NCBI GenBank assembly: GCA_946480575.1 | Contig: CAMLKF010000011.1 | Location: 1-37,543, forward strand | Source: an uncultured Nitrososphaera sp. | Lineage (GTDB): Archaea > Thermoproteota > Nitrososphaeria > Nitrososphaerales > Nitrososphaeraceae | Direction: 5' to 3' | DNA length: 37,543 nucleotides | In this document: positions 16,704-24,768 of the stretch, in pieces | Layout: each line of letters starts with the position of its first letter | Numbering within the stretch: the stretch's first letter is position 1 | Notes under the pieces: generated by a model | Databases searched by the model: none | Told to the model about the DNA's origin: nothing | Seen by the model: only the letters and a program-made list of their open reading frames with translations | Position numbers and translations under genes: made by a program

Positions 16704-17333
16704 TCAGAGGGTCACCTCTACTACGGTGGTATTTGCCGTAATTCTGGATTCTATCCGAACCTTGGCAAGCCTCTCAAAAATCAGCTTCAATAGCTCCTGT
16801 GTGAACAGCGACCAGTTTTCACCCATCTCGTGCTGTATAACGAAAATGTTCTTCCTGCCGGCAATCCGATGATCTGCCTTTATCCCGGACGCCCTCATGT
16901 ATTCCCTCAGAACTTCAAGCACGTCCCAGAGGTTGTATTGGTTTTTCATCAAAAGCACTGCGTCTTTCATTGCGTCAAACGCTATCTCGGCTGCGTGCCT
17001 GACTATCTTGTTTCTGTATTCGTCAGTGCCTTTGGCGTCGATCTCACGAACGACATCCACCGATATGTCCATGCAGGAAGACAGCATCACCTTTGGAACA
17101 GGCATCATGTTCAGTTTGCTTTCATATTTTCCCCAATCATAGTATCTCTTTAGGAGCTGGTTGACGAATATGTTAAGCGATACTCCGGCGTTGTCCGCCT
17201 CGCGCTGCAGTCCGTCTACCACCCGCGAATCAATTCGAAAGGTCACCGTGCGGGTTTTCTTTGCCCGGCCTTGTTGGTTGGGCTTGATGTCTCTCTCAGA
17301 CGCAATATCAAGCTCCTCTCTAATGCTGTCCAT
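16704..17333 (-). CDS. Ribbon-helix-helix DNA-binding protein with C-terminal unknown domain
   Basis: A 209-residue protein. Residues about 24-70 look like a ribbon-helix-helix domain: the strand TRTVTFRID, helix VVDGLQREAD, turn GVSLN, then helix IFVNQLLKRYYDW. The remaining 140 residues form an alpha/beta domain ending in strands that include NIFVIQHEMGENW and ANTTVVEVTL. I do not recognise it; an effector-binding role would fit a regulator. It stands alone between the NTF2-like gene and an intergenic region, on the minus strand. Confidence 0.72.
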   Translation of the reverse strand: MDSIREELDIASERDIKPNQQGRAKKTRTVTFRIDSRVVDGLQREADNAGVSLNIFVNQLLKRYYDWGKYESKLNMMPVPKVMLSSCMDISVDVVREIDAKGTDEYRNKIVRHAAEIAFDAMKDAVLLMKNQYNLWDVLEVLREYMRASGIKADHRIAGRKNIFVIQHEMGENWSLFTQELLKLIFERLAKVRIESRITANTTVVEVTL

Positions 17334-17774
17334 TCCGCTACTTAAGATTGGTGCAGATTCTAATAATAGCGTAACTAACTTACCCTTTATCCGTCGCGGG
17401 ATAGTTTAATAGAACAATTAGAAACGCGATCAAGATGCTTCTAATCTGATCTAAGGTATTCATATGTATACTAGTCGACTGTTAAAGAAGATTTTACCTT
17501 ATATAGTATGGTATTACGTCCAGTCTAATTGCTTTTCGTTCTGCAAAAAATGCCAATCTAAATCTTGGTTACACGCGTACTTGACAAAGCATCGAGATTA
17601 TACAACGATACATTCGACGCGTTCAGGCTATCGAGGAGATACTATGAACTTGGATATTGACAGTTGTACTGGAACATACTGATGAAAGATTTGGATGCGG
17701 CATATTCTAATACCAGTCTTCCTTAATGCAAAATGAAGAGAACGTAGCAGTTGCTAGCTGCTACTGTTTCTTGT
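17334..17774. other. AT-rich region with one doubtful frame
   Basis: A plus-strand frame at 17464-17682 encodes 72 residues with a CKKC and a basic middle, but its base composition is like the surrounding spacer and I find no family resemblance. A TATA-like CTTATATAG near 17499 falls inside it. I leave it unannotated; a degraded gene is possible. Confidence 0.3.
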
Positions 17775-17945
17775 TTATGCTACGGTGTTCAGCTTTGCTT
17801 GGATGTGTGGTGCTAAATTCTCAAATCGTGATTTGACCAGCTGTTCAATTCGTGCTTCTTCAACCTTTGCATTGCGCAATTGGATCGTTCTTGCCTCTAA
17901 GTTACCGTCGTTGTACCTTGTTGCTGCTGTTGATGTTTGTGACAT
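17775..17945 (-). CDS. Small charged helical protein
   Basis: Starting at ATG 17945 (MSQTST) the protein has 56 residues; the frame extends to an ATG at 17969, but AT-rich promoter-like sequence (ATTAATATG) covers that part. The C-terminal half is a charged amphipathic helix with an AKVEEARIEQLVKSRFENL segment. No known family. Isolated between spacers. The even distribution of charged residues and the promoter-like sequence support a real gene. Confidence 0.45.
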   Translation of the reverse strand: MSQTSTAATRYNDGNLEARTIQLRNAKVEEARIEQLVKSRFENLAPHIQAKLNTVA

Positions 17946-18125
17946 GCTACTCTTACATATTAATAGCATTTAAGTTAAAGAAAACTATGTGGTGATTGAA
18001 TTGTATGAAAGAGCTGTTCTGTTACTGTGCAGAGATAATGCTATGAACTGCGACTCTAACTGAGCTACCTATTCAACCGCAAACCGAATGTTCAATGTTT
18101 TCCTTTGATACCACTTTAGTTATTT

Positions 18126-18392
18126 ATGAACCCGGAATCCAACAAAAAGGGCCAATTGTTGGCAAGTTCACCGTGGTTCAGGTATGGAATTGAGACAATC
18201 ACTTTTCGCGATACAAACAGCCTTATTGAAGACGCAACTATACTAGATAGGATGTACATATTATGTCAGTCATGCGGAGAGGAATTCAATAACCTGGCTA
18301 AAGGCGTTCAATATTCAAGTACGACAAGAGGATTTCTAGCATTCTGTTCAGATGAATGTTGTAAGGATTATCTCAATTCGATCATAAAGTAG
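18126..18392 (+). CDS. Small zinc-finger protein, paralogue of the 22953-23093 product
   Basis: An 88-residue protein. Residues 43-88 (from MYILCQSCG) carry CQSCG, a VQYSSTT segment and FCSDECCKDYL, so four to five cysteines suited to one zinc, resembling TRASH/MYM-type knuckles. This C-terminal half matches the whole 46-residue product encoded at 22953-23093 almost residue for residue. The N-terminal 42 residues are absent from that paralogue, so translation might also start at Met43 (18252). Function unknown; zinc or other metal binding is likely. Confidence 0.65.
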   Translation: MNPESNKKGQLLASSPWFRYGIETITFRDTNSLIEDATILDRMYILCQSCGEEFNNLAKGVQYSSTTRGFLAFCSDECCKDYLNSIIK

Positions 18393-18489
18393 TAACAAGA
18401 AAGTCAATCCAAAATCCAGCTGCCACCGATAATTTATCTGCTAAACTTGTACTAACTGGCTTAATTAGTAGATACTCGCTCTATAATAG

Positions 18490-19458
18490 ATGGTTCACCT
18501 GATTTACGGCCGTGGCATAACGGATCTTTTGAGGGAAATGCCGTTTTACATTAGCATATTCAAAAAGATGACGGCGTACAGGCTGTTCCACATCAAGCAG
18601 CCGATGTACGGCTCTGTCGACGTCAACAACGTCTGTAATCTCCACTGCACCCACTGCTACTGGTGGCTCAACCGCAAGGAGGAAGAGCAGGACATGACTG
18701 TGGAAGATTGGAGGAAGATAATCGAAGAAAAATTTAACAAGCCACATATTTTTATCACGACATTGGTTGGCGGCGAGCCGACGCTCCGGCCTGACATCGT
18801 CGAGCTCTTTTGCAGAAAGATGCCAAAAAGAGTCTGCGTCGTCACAAACGGAACTTTTCCGCTAAAGCGCTATGACGGGCTGTACTTTTACTGGGTATCG
18901 CTTGATGGTACAGAGGAGGTTCACGACTGTATTCGTGGAAAGGGAGCATATGCAAAAACAAAGAAAAATATCCTTGATTATACAGGTGGCCCTAGCAGAC
19001 ATGGCAAGCCTGCATGGAAGGATATATGGCTCTCAATGACTATAAATTCCAAGAATTACGCGTCTGTATCGGACTTGGTGGAGGAATGGCATGGAAAGGT
19101 CAGCAAGATCGGCTTCCAGTTCCACACACCCTTTGTCAAGGGCGACCCGTTGATGATGCCGTTTGGTGAAGTACGCAATCAGGTGGTTGACAACATTGTG
19201 GAATTGAAGAAAAAATATCCAAACTTTGTTGTCAATCCTATCCCGCAACTATTGCTCATGAAGGGCAACTGGGGCGGCAAAGGTACGACGCCCGTGGACT
19301 GCCCCTCGTGGGCCATACTGTCGCTTGACCACATGGGCAGGGTCAAGCAACCATGCTGCATAGGGAGCGCGGACGCAAAGAGCATGAAGCCGATTTGCGA
19401 AGAGTGCGGGCTGGGATGCTATTCCATATTGGTGACGCAGGGGATTAAGGGAAATTAA
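18490..19458 (+). CDS. Radical SAM protein
   Basis: A 322-residue protein with the radical SAM cluster motif CNLHCTHC near residue 50, the GGEPTLR SAM-binding motif near 94 and a TNGT strand near 119. The C-terminal region has additional cysteines (DCPSW, PCCIG, CEECGLGC) that could bind an auxiliary iron-sulfur cluster, as in SPASM-like proteins. The layout recalls HpnH and peptide- or cofactor-modifying members, but the substrate is not evident. A TATA-like TTAATTAG (18461-18468) is 26 bases before the ATG, so the message is probably leaderless. The next gene follows about 100 bases later and has its own promoter. Confidence 0.88.
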   Translation: MVHLIYGRGITDLLREMPFYISIFKKMTAYRLFHIKQPMYGSVDVNNVCNLHCTHCYWWLNRKEEEQDMTVEDWRKIIEEKFNKPHIFITTLVGGEPTLRPDIVELFCRKMPKRVCVVTNGTFPLKRYDGLYFYWVSLDGTEEVHDCIRGKGAYAKTKKNILDYTGGPSRHGKPAWKDIWLSMTINSKNYASVSDLVEEWHGKVSKIGFQFHTPFVKGDPLMMPFGEVRNQVVDNIVELKKKYPNFVVNPIPQLLLMKGNWGGKGTTPVDCPSWAILSLDHMGRVKQPCCIGSADAKSMKPICEECGLGCYSILVTQGIKGN

Positions 19459-19559
19459 TTGCGAGTTACAAAATCAGCACTCCTGACTCGTCATTGGTAT
19501 CACTTGATTTAGCGCTGGCACCACTAGATGTGTTTAATAGTCGCGCAAGCACACCAAAA

Positions 19560-20207
19560 GTGGTTTTTATCCTGTCCACAACCCAACAAATACTGACACC
19601 AAAGCAGCGCGCAGAGCTGGAGGCTCGCCTTGGCCGCTACAACATCCCTGTCCAGATTCTCCAAATGGTAGCAGACCGTTGCGAGAGTGAGTTCGATCCA
19701 CGGGTTAGCGGAAGGGATCATCCGAAAAAGCCCAAGCTGACTGTCCTGCTTTCAAGGCTAAACGACAAGGCAATGATGCTGCTTGAGCAGATATTTCTCG
19801 AATGCCATGATTCTTTTTCAGCCTTTAGGTTTGCAGTATTCTTATCATCTATTTACAGCCCAATGATGCACAAGTTTGTAATAGACGACAAAGTCGCGGT
19901 AAAGCCCGGGCTGGAATGTTTCTTTGATGTTGGGGTCTATAGCAGAAATACGGAAAAGCTGGTAGCTGTTGGCGTGCAGAATAATGAAGAGCTGCATGCT
20001 GCGACCAACAAGTCGATTCGCAGATTCTTGACCACCGTCAAGGACCTGAGCGCAATCGGCATACAGGGCGCATACTATTCTTCGTCATACGGCTATGCAG
20101 AAGGAGAACCGTGGCGAGTTGCAGCGAAGACCTGTATCCAAGGTGGAACAGAGGTCAGGTTCTTTGACTACCGCGACAAGGTCTATTTTGAAATCAAGGC
20201 TAAATGA
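19560..20207 (+). CDS. Uncharacterised protein next to the radical SAM gene
   Basis: The frame is open from a TTG at 19494. A TATA-like GTTTAATAG centred near 19534 lies 26 bases before GTG 19560, where the first beta strand (VVFILST) begins, so I favour 19560 (215 residues). It contains helices, then a strand pattern FFDVGVYS...LVAVGVQNNEE and a last segment VYFEIKAK. The D...x-V-Q and E-x-K elements recall restriction-endonuclease-like folds, but the order is not convincing. I do not recognise the family. A partnership with the radical SAM enzyme is suggested by position only. Confidence 0.65.
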   Translation: MVFILSTTQQILTPKQRAELEARLGRYNIPVQILQMVADRCESEFDPRVSGRDHPKKPKLTVLLSRLNDKAMMLLEQIFLECHDSFSAFRFAVFLSSIYSPMMHKFVIDDKVAVKPGLECFFDVGVYSRNTEKLVAVGVQNNEELHAATNKSIRRFLTTVKDLSAIGIQGAYYSSSYGYAEGEPWRVAAKTCIQGGTEVRFFDYRDKVYFEIKAK

Positions 20208-20249
20208 CAAAGTACTAATTCGACACTCTCCATATCGTATTGATAGACC

Positions 20250-20453
20250 TTGGAACAATGCGCTAAATGCCATGTGGCTATACATCCCAACTTTGCAGAT
20301 CACCACAAGTGCGGCTATGCCAACTGCCCTGTCTGCAAGCAGGCGATAACAAATTCACAGTACTGGGGACACATCAGATCCCATCCCGGACACGAAAATG
20401 ACGCTCCGCAAAGGAGGGCTTTTGGCGGGATCCCGATACGCCGTCAGGCTTAA
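20250..20453 (+). CDS. Small double zinc-knuckle protein
   Basis: A 67-residue protein with CAKCH near the start, HHKCGYANCPVC in the middle and HIRSHPGH later, giving enough Cys and His for two zinc sites in a C2H2-like or ribbon form. The C-terminus is basic (RRAFGGIPIRR). The only possible start is TTG 20250, since a stop lies two codons upstream. The stop codon overlaps that of the convergent aIF1A gene by four bases. Likely nucleic-acid-binding; family not recognised. Confidence 0.6.
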   Translation: MEQCAKCHVAIHPNFADHHKCGYANCPVCKQAITNSQYWGHIRSHPGHENDAPQRRAFGGIPIRRQA

Positions 20454-20779
20454 AGACCCTCCAGATGACCATCTGCCTTGATCTTTTCGGCGTGTGCCGA
20501 AATGTAGCGCCATATGATATCGGCCCTATCCGACTGAAAGTCCCATGGCGCTATCAGCACGAGGTCGTTGTCCCTTATCCACATCCTTCTCTTTATCTTT
20601 CCTCTAATACGGCAGGTCCTCACCTTGCCGTCTGTGCACTTTACAATGATGTTGTCGCCGCCGACCAATTTTATGACCCTTCCAAAAAGCTGACCTTGGC
20701 CCGGCATCACCATCTCTTTAAGAGCAGATTCGTTCAGTACTTTTCTTTTCCCTAAGTTAAAAACCGATAGAAACTGCAC
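20450..20779 (-). CDS. Translation initiation factor aIF1A
   Basis: A 109-residue protein with the S1/OB-fold core of archaeal eIF1A: QLFGRVIKLVGGDNIIVKC, then DGKVRTCRIRGK, RRMWIRDNDLVLIAPWDFQ and DIIWRY. These are the hallmark segments of the family. aIF1A binds the small ribosomal subunit A site during initiation. The annotated start is GTG 20779, with a TATA-like AATACATAC about 24 bases upstream; an internal ATG at 20713 would remove part of the basic N-terminal tail. The family normally has GKRK-type tails, which are present here, favouring the longer form. Confidence 0.93.
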   Translation of the reverse strand: MQFLSVFNLGKRKVLNESALKEMVMPGQGQLFGRVIKLVGGDNIIVKCTDGKVRTCRIRGKIKRRMWIRDNDLVLIAPWDFQSDRADIIWRYISAHAEKIKADGHLEGL

Positions 20780-20898
20780 GCATTTGAGTTAAAAGTGTAT
20801 GTATTCCCAGCCTGAGACCACTGCTTCTAGTACACGCTTGTACAACACTTTGCAGGGCCTGCATATATAGCGAAAACGTCTACTATAGATTGAGAAAA

Positions 20899-21186
20899 AT
20901 GAAAAACAGAAGTAGAACAGAACTTGCTTCTTATATTTTGGAAGCAGCAAATGGTGGCGCAACAAAGACCAAGATTATGTACAAGGCTTACCTTTCATAC
21001 GCTCAACTGAAAGAATACTTGGCGGTATTGATTGAAAACGGGTTGATGGCGCGCGATGTTGACGAAGACCTCTATCGAACGACAAGGAAGGGGATCAAGT
21101 TTCTTGAGACTTCAAGGAAACTCGGCGGGCTGCTCGATGCTCGAAGCGAGCCCGCAGCAGAAACAGGTCTGACAAGATATGTTTGA
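20899..21186 (+). CDS. Winged-helix DNA-binding protein
   Basis: A 95-residue protein typical of small archaeal winged-helix regulators: helix ELASYILEAA, turn GGATKTKIMYKAYLS, recognition helix YAQLKEYLAVLIENGLM, wing LYRTTRKGIKFLE. A TATA-like CATATATAG near 20866 places transcription start close to 20892; both TTG 20890 and ATG 20899 are possible and I favour the ATG. The end overlaps the following zinc microprotein by eight bases, so the two are coupled. Confidence 0.82.
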   Translation: MKNRSRTELASYILEAANGGATKTKIMYKAYLSYAQLKEYLAVLIENGLMARDVDEDLYRTTRKGIKFLETSRKLGGLLDARSEPAAETGLTRYV

Positions 21187-21283
21187 CAAAGATGAGAATT
21201 ACCAACTGCTGGGCACATGCCCAAGGTGCGGCAGGACGACTAAGTTTGGCGGCAGCTGCGAATGTAAACTGATATTGTGGTAG
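21179..21283 (+). CDS. 34-residue zinc-ribbon microprotein
   Basis: ATG 21179 opens inside the last codons of the winged-helix gene and encodes 34 residues with CPRCG and CECK, a compact four-cysteine zinc site. The eight-base overlap and the cysteine pattern argue for a real, translationally coupled gene. It may be a partner of the winged-helix regulator or of the next C2H2 protein; this is inference from position. Confidence 0.55.
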   Translation: MFDKDENYQLLGTCPRCGRTTKFGGSCECKLILW

Positions 21284-21286
21284 CTC

Positions 21287-21496
21287 TTGAAATCCAACAG
21301 GCATACAGAGTATAGGCATTCTGGCATAGTAGAGTGCCAACTCTGCTTCAGCCAAATGCAAATATCCGACATAGTAGAACATCTGAAAAACCAGCATAAA
21401 ATTGCGGATTCGGCCCTTTACAACAACAAGCCGCTAAAATCTTGGTACGAACATGTGCAGGCATTGTCGGTCCGACAGCCAAAGGTCAGAATGTAA
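21287..21496 (+). CDS. Small C2H2 zinc-finger protein
   Basis: A TTG at 21287, three bases after the stop of the microprotein, opens a 69-residue frame. It has CQLC (about residue 17) and HLKNQH (about residue 32), the spacing of a classical C2H2 finger, followed by a charged segment with KSWYEH. It forms the third member of a tight operon with the winged-helix gene. The last 79 bases overlap the C-terminal coding part of the opposite membrane-protein gene. Confidence 0.6.
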   Translation: MKSNRHTEYRHSGIVECQLCFSQMQISDIVEHLKNQHKIADSALYNNKPLKSWYEHVQALSVRQPKVRM

Positions 21497-22035
21497 AGAA
21501 AATTGCTTGAGAAGATATTGCCCGCCATACAAGAGTTTTCCAATGGCATTATCCACAGCGCGGTTTTCATAAAATATGGACTTGCAGGACTTTTTGCCAA
21601 TGGAGTCTTGTCTGCAACAATACTGCCCATTGGTTCACCTAAGAGACCTCTTAATATTCCACGACTGCTCTCAAGCGGCAATGCACCCAATCTTGGCGCT
21701 GACGAAGCAGATGAATCAATCTTTTTAAGCAGTTGCTCGCGCTCCTTAAGAATCGTTTCCGCGTATTCCCTGACACGTAGTCGAAATAACTTCCTCGCTT
21801 CCTTCCATCGTCGCTCATCACGCCACTGGATGATGCGCTGAATTATGAGGACTGTGATGACTATGCTAATACTTTCACTTATCAGGTTCGGTATCAGATT
21901 TTCCTTCATCCCGTCGAGGTAAGCTAAGACAGACGTTAAAATCGATGTCAGAATTCCGAAGTAAAAAAGCGGTAAAATAATCCCTAGACCAAGAGCCATC
22001 AAAACAAGTGCTCCTAGAGCCTGCCCGCTTGCCAA
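21418..22035 (-). CDS. Membrane protein with coiled-coil segment
   Basis: A 205-residue protein. It starts with two hydrophobic regions (about 8-40 and 50-66), then a charged helix (RDERRWKEARKLFRLRVREYAETILKERE is its extent, residues about 72-100, of which only part is typical coiled coil). The last 25 residues overlap the C2H2 gene on the other strand and look less protein-like, so the true end could have shifted. A TATA-like TATACATATA near 22065 lies about 30 bases before TTG 22035. Function unknown. Confidence 0.55.
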   Translation of the reverse strand: MASGQALGALVLMALGLGIILPLFYFGILTSILTSVLAYLDGMKENLIPNLISESISIVITVLIIQRIIQWRDERRWKEARKLFRLRVREYAETILKEREQLLKKIDSSASSAPRLGALPLESSRGILRGLLGEPMGSIVADKTPLAKSPASPYFMKTALWIMPLENSCMAGNIFSSNFLYILTFGCRTDNACTCSYQDFSGLLL

Positions 22036-22565
22036 GATTCGTAAAAAATTATGTTATTGCTATATGTATACTTACCATAGTATCGGAAAGCATAGCTGAT
22101 AGTACCGACGATCAAAAACTTCGCCTTTTCATCTGGGTAAAAAACCCCAAATCCCGCCTCCCTTTTCTATAGGATCGTTATATCTCCATCCTCCCATCGT
22201 TGATCCTTTCAATTCCAGATAGCTATGACGGACATGTTGCATAGATATCGCTAGCGATATTTGGCTGAGACATAGTTCATAAAATTCGCTCAGCCTAAGG
22301 GACATTTATCGCCTTGACTTTCAATTCCATCTGAGCCAGTGTCAGCGCAAGTAGGCTGCCAAGTTCTTTAGAACGATTGGACCTTCAAACGCCAACTTTG
22401 CAATGGCTAGCGCTACTTCGCACGATGCTGCCTCTGCATCAATTCTGTCTTTCGCAGAGCTCTATTGGAAGGATAACAAAACCGCTGATCATGCATTGAT
22501 GCTGCGGAGCTCCACAAAATCGTATGGCCTCCTCCACCACATTTCTTGGGCAGAAATAATCATCA
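22036..22565. other. Intergenic region with a perfect palindrome and an inverted repeat
   Basis: No frame that I can support. It holds a 16-base perfect palindrome at 22245-22260 and, close by, GGCTGAG (22263-22269) facing CTCAGCC (22289-22295). A minus-strand frame at 22439-22624 overlaps the start of the next gene in another frame and is not convincing. Confidence 0.4.
22245..22260. repeat. 16-base perfect palindrome
   Basis: ATATCGCTAGCGATAT reads the same on both strands. A second inverted repeat with a 7-base arm follows two bases later. Together they could be a regulator-binding site or a small structured RNA; no adjacent promoter makes the role clear. Confidence 0.5.
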
Positions 22566-22796
22566 TCACCATGATTTGATTGTAGATTCTGCTTCTTTTT
22601 GGTACTTATCACCGTCTTTGCCATAAGCCATTTTATAATCTTGATACATGGATTGTTTCACCGCATCTGTAAGATTTTCAAGTTCTTGGTTATTGTTAAG
22701 GTCATTACTGCGCCTCGATTCAATTCCTAGCGATTTCAATTCGCTTTGCCAGTAGGCTTTTTTGTCGTCTTTCTGTTCTTCACTAGCTGCTGTCAT
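22566..22796 (-). CDS. Small hydrophilic helical protein
   Basis: A 76-residue, highly charged protein (EEQKDDKKAYWQSEL at the start, then helical segments including NLTDAVKQSMYQDYKMAYG and a Lys/Glu end). No cysteines or membrane segment. ATG start with TATA-like sequence (CTTATTTG, near 22830) about 34 bases upstream. I do not recognise the family; such small hydrophilic proteins are common as stress-related or unknown genes in this lineage. Confidence 0.5.
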   Translation of the reverse strand: MTAASEEQKDDKKAYWQSELKSLGIESRRSNDLNNNQELENLTDAVKQSMYQDYKMAYGKDGDKYQKEAESTIKSW

Positions 22797-22952
22797 CTTC
22801 AGTCATTCTTATATGAACAAGGTATCAAATAAGCAAGTCAAAACGTGATACTGAAGTGAAGCTTTGTTTCTTGTAAAGATTGCCTGCCGCATTCCAATTC
22901 TATCAATAGGCTTATTGAGTAGATAACATCACAATACAATGCAGCAATAATA

Positions 22953-23093
22953 ATGTACATTAGGTGCCAATCATGTGGTAAACTGTTTAAGAACCTGTCA
23001 GAAGGGGTACAATATTTCAGCACAACTATTGGACTTTTAGCATTCTGCTCAGACAAATGCTGCAGAGACTATCTTGATTCAAATATCAAGTAA
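22953..23093 (+). CDS. 46-residue zinc-finger microprotein, paralogue of the 18126-18392 product
   Basis: An ATG at 22953 (first possible start, because a stop lies at 22920-22922) encodes 46 residues: CQSCGK, LSEGVQYFSTT, FCSDKCCRDYL. It aligns without gaps to the last 46 residues of the protein encoded at 18126-18392, sharing all cysteines and most other positions, and both end a few residues after the DYL. Conservation at the protein level with many silent differences shows it is a real gene. Function unknown, metal-binding likely. Confidence 0.72.
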   Translation: MYIRCQSCGKLFKNLSEGVQYFSTTIGLLAFCSDKCCRDYLDSNIK

Positions 23094-23177
23094 TATGGAG
23101 TAAAAATACGATTAGAGCCACAGTTCTAATGCAAAAGTAGTGTGCTTGGACTAATGTGACACCTTCATAGCTGCATG

Positions 23178-24302
23178 TCAGCCATTTTTAAGCAAAGCCA
23201 TGATTGTATTTTTTAACCTGTGAATGCCGTACCCGGTTTTTGACGATATGAGTAATGGATCCTTTAGCTGTAGGTCTTTTGCAATTGCATCTATCTTTTG
23301 CATGCCGCCGATGCCATCTGCGACATTATTTTTATTATTACCATTATCATTATCATAATCATATTTGGTCAAAATGACAGAAACTTTGGACTCGTCAACC
23401 TTCAGATCCTTTAGCACATTCCAGCAGTTGTAATATTTTATTTTGATGTTTTCAAGCTCTTCTGAAGAATCAATGAGAAGCAAGATAAGATCAGCTGCGA
23501 GCGATTCTTCCAGCGTTGATTTGAATGCATCTATCATGTAGGTAGGGAGCCGGCTGATAAAGCCAACAGTATCGGTAAGCAGTACTGCCACCTTTTTGCC
23601 CTCGATTTTCATGGATCTCGTAGTTGTTGAAAGCGTTGTAAACAGGCTGGCCGACGTTTCCTTTTGCTGGGCTGAGAGCAAATTAAAAAGGGTTGTCTTG
23701 CCAGCACCGGTATAGCCTACCAGAGATACAATGGGCATTCCTGTTTTCAGGCGCTGCTGATGGTAAAGCTCACGCTTGTTTTTTGCCTCGTCCAGCTTTT
23801 CTTTGATAAATGCCATTCTGCGCTTCAGGCCACGAAACTTTACATCAACCACGTATTCTCCTCTTCCACCCTTGCCTGGACGCTCATCGCCCGCAGTCAT
23901 TTTGGCAATTTCCCTTACCCGAGGCATCTCGTACCTGATTTCGGCCAGCTGTATCTGCAGTTTTGCTTCGTTAGTCGTTGCCCTTGAGTAAAAGATGTCA
24001 AGTATCAGCCGTTCTCTGTCAATTACCTGCGCTCCTGCCAGTTTTTCCAGATTGTGTATTTGTTTTGACGTAAGGTGCTCATCGACGATTACCTGCTCTG
24101 CATTTGATTCTTTGACGAATTCTTCTAATTCCTTTGCTTTTCCCGATCCTATCCCATACTCTGTGTGGTTGAGGTATTTTTGAGTGAAAACCCTCAGAGT
24201 TTTGCGGCCTGCCGAATCTACCAAGCTTTTGGCTTCTTCAAGAGTAAAGCTGTCAGGGTACGTTACAAGTGCTACTTCTTTTCGTGGGCTTTTGCCGGGC
24301 AA
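23178..24302 (-). CDS. hflX: GTPase HflX
   Basis: A 374-residue protein of the HflX family. The N-terminal domain (residues 1-170) contains the family segments YGIGSGKAKEL, VDEHLTSKQIHNLE, DRERLILDIF and the glycine-rich GDERPGKGGRGE linker. The GTPase domain has Walker A GYTGAGKTTL (about 197), switch II DTVGFI, TKYD as the base-specificity motif and SSKTG near the end. HflX binds the ribosome and splits or rescues stalled 70S-type particles in bacteria; archaeal members bind the large subunit. A low-complexity Asn/Asp insert follows TKYD. The start is TTG 24302, five bases after the stop of the zinc-ribbon microprotein, so it is the last gene of an operon. Confidence 0.94.
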   Translation of the reverse strand: MPGKSPRKEVALVTYPDSFTLEEAKSLVDSAGRKTLRVFTQKYLNHTEYGIGSGKAKELEEFVKESNAEQVIVDEHLTSKQIHNLEKLAGAQVIDRERLILDIFYSRATTNEAKLQIQLAEIRYEMPRVREIAKMTAGDERPGKGGRGEYVVDVKFRGLKRRMAFIKEKLDEAKNKRELYHQQRLKTGMPIVSLVGYTGAGKTTLFNLLSAQQKETSASLFTTLSTTTRSMKIEGKKVAVLLTDTVGFISRLPTYMIDAFKSTLEESLAADLILLLIDSSEELENIKIKYYNCWNVLKDLKVDESKVSVILTKYDYDNDNGNNKNNVADGIGGMQKIDAIAKDLQLKDPLLISSKTGYGIHRLKNTIMALLKNG

Positions 24303-24307
24303 CAGTC

Positions 24308-24472
24308 TTAGGACCAGTCCATGTAGTCATCTGCAGCGTATTCATTTTCGTGCCCTCTTGAACAAATATGCAGGGTATCAGTGGTAGCAGCTGCTGCCTT
24401 GAATTCTTTGTTGCTTCCTTCAGGCACGTAGATGCCAGGGAATACCTCTCCACAGGTTTTACATTTCAACAT
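24308..24472 (-). CDS. 54-residue zinc-ribbon microprotein upstream of hflX
   Basis: An ATG at 24472 opens a frame of 54 residues with CKTCG near the start and a CSRGHE segment near residue 37, giving Cys3/His-type zinc coordination. The end is acidic (AADDYMDWS). It overlaps the stop region of the upstream 99-residue gene by 14 bases and ends five bases before hflX, so it is embedded in the operon. I infer a role near the ribosome or HflX only from this position. Confidence 0.65.
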   Translation of the reverse strand: MLKCKTCGEVFPGIYVPEGSNKEFKAAAATTDTLHICSRGHENEYAADDYMDWS

Positions 24473-24758
24473 AAGCCGGGGCATAGGAATTACCGATTTC
24501 CTTCTTTTTCAGTTGTTGGTGATGATGGCTCAAACTAAGCCTTCTAATGATTTCTTTGCTGATCTCTTCAAGCTTTATCTGCTCTCCTCTTCGCCCCGGG
24601 CTTACCATTTCTTGACGTTTTACTTTCTTCAGTTCATCAGACAACTCGTCAGATCCGAAATGTAAACTAACATAGCGTTCTACTTTTTTCTTGCGCAATT
24701 CAAGGGCATATCTTTCTCTGAAGTCCCTTTCTTCTGGAGTATCATCAACTATACTCAT
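24459..24758 (-). CDS. Charged helical protein in the hflX operon
   Basis: From ATG 24758 (MSIVDDTPEERD) the protein has 99 residues; the frame extends to 24806, but that part overlaps the preceding gene. It is almost entirely charged helix, with KLEEISKEIIRRL and SDELKKVKRQEM segments and a His-rich patch. No motif I recognise. It lies ten bases after the Lrp-like gene and overlaps the zinc-ribbon gene, so it belongs to the same operon. Confidence 0.6.
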   Translation of the reverse strand: MSIVDDTPEERDFRERYALELRKKKVERYVSLHFGSDELSDELKKVKRQEMVSPGRRGEQIKLEEISKEIIRRLSLSHHHQQLKKKEIGNSYAPAYVEM

Positions 24759-24768
24759 ATGCAATGGT

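Noticed and set aside
17464..17682. 72-residue plus-strand frame with a CKKC
   Set aside because: AT-rich spacer composition, no family, and a TATA-like sequence inside it.
22439..22624. 61-residue minus-strand frame with several cysteines
   Set aside because: It overlaps the start of the gene at 22566-22796 by 59 bases in another frame and has no homology I recognise.
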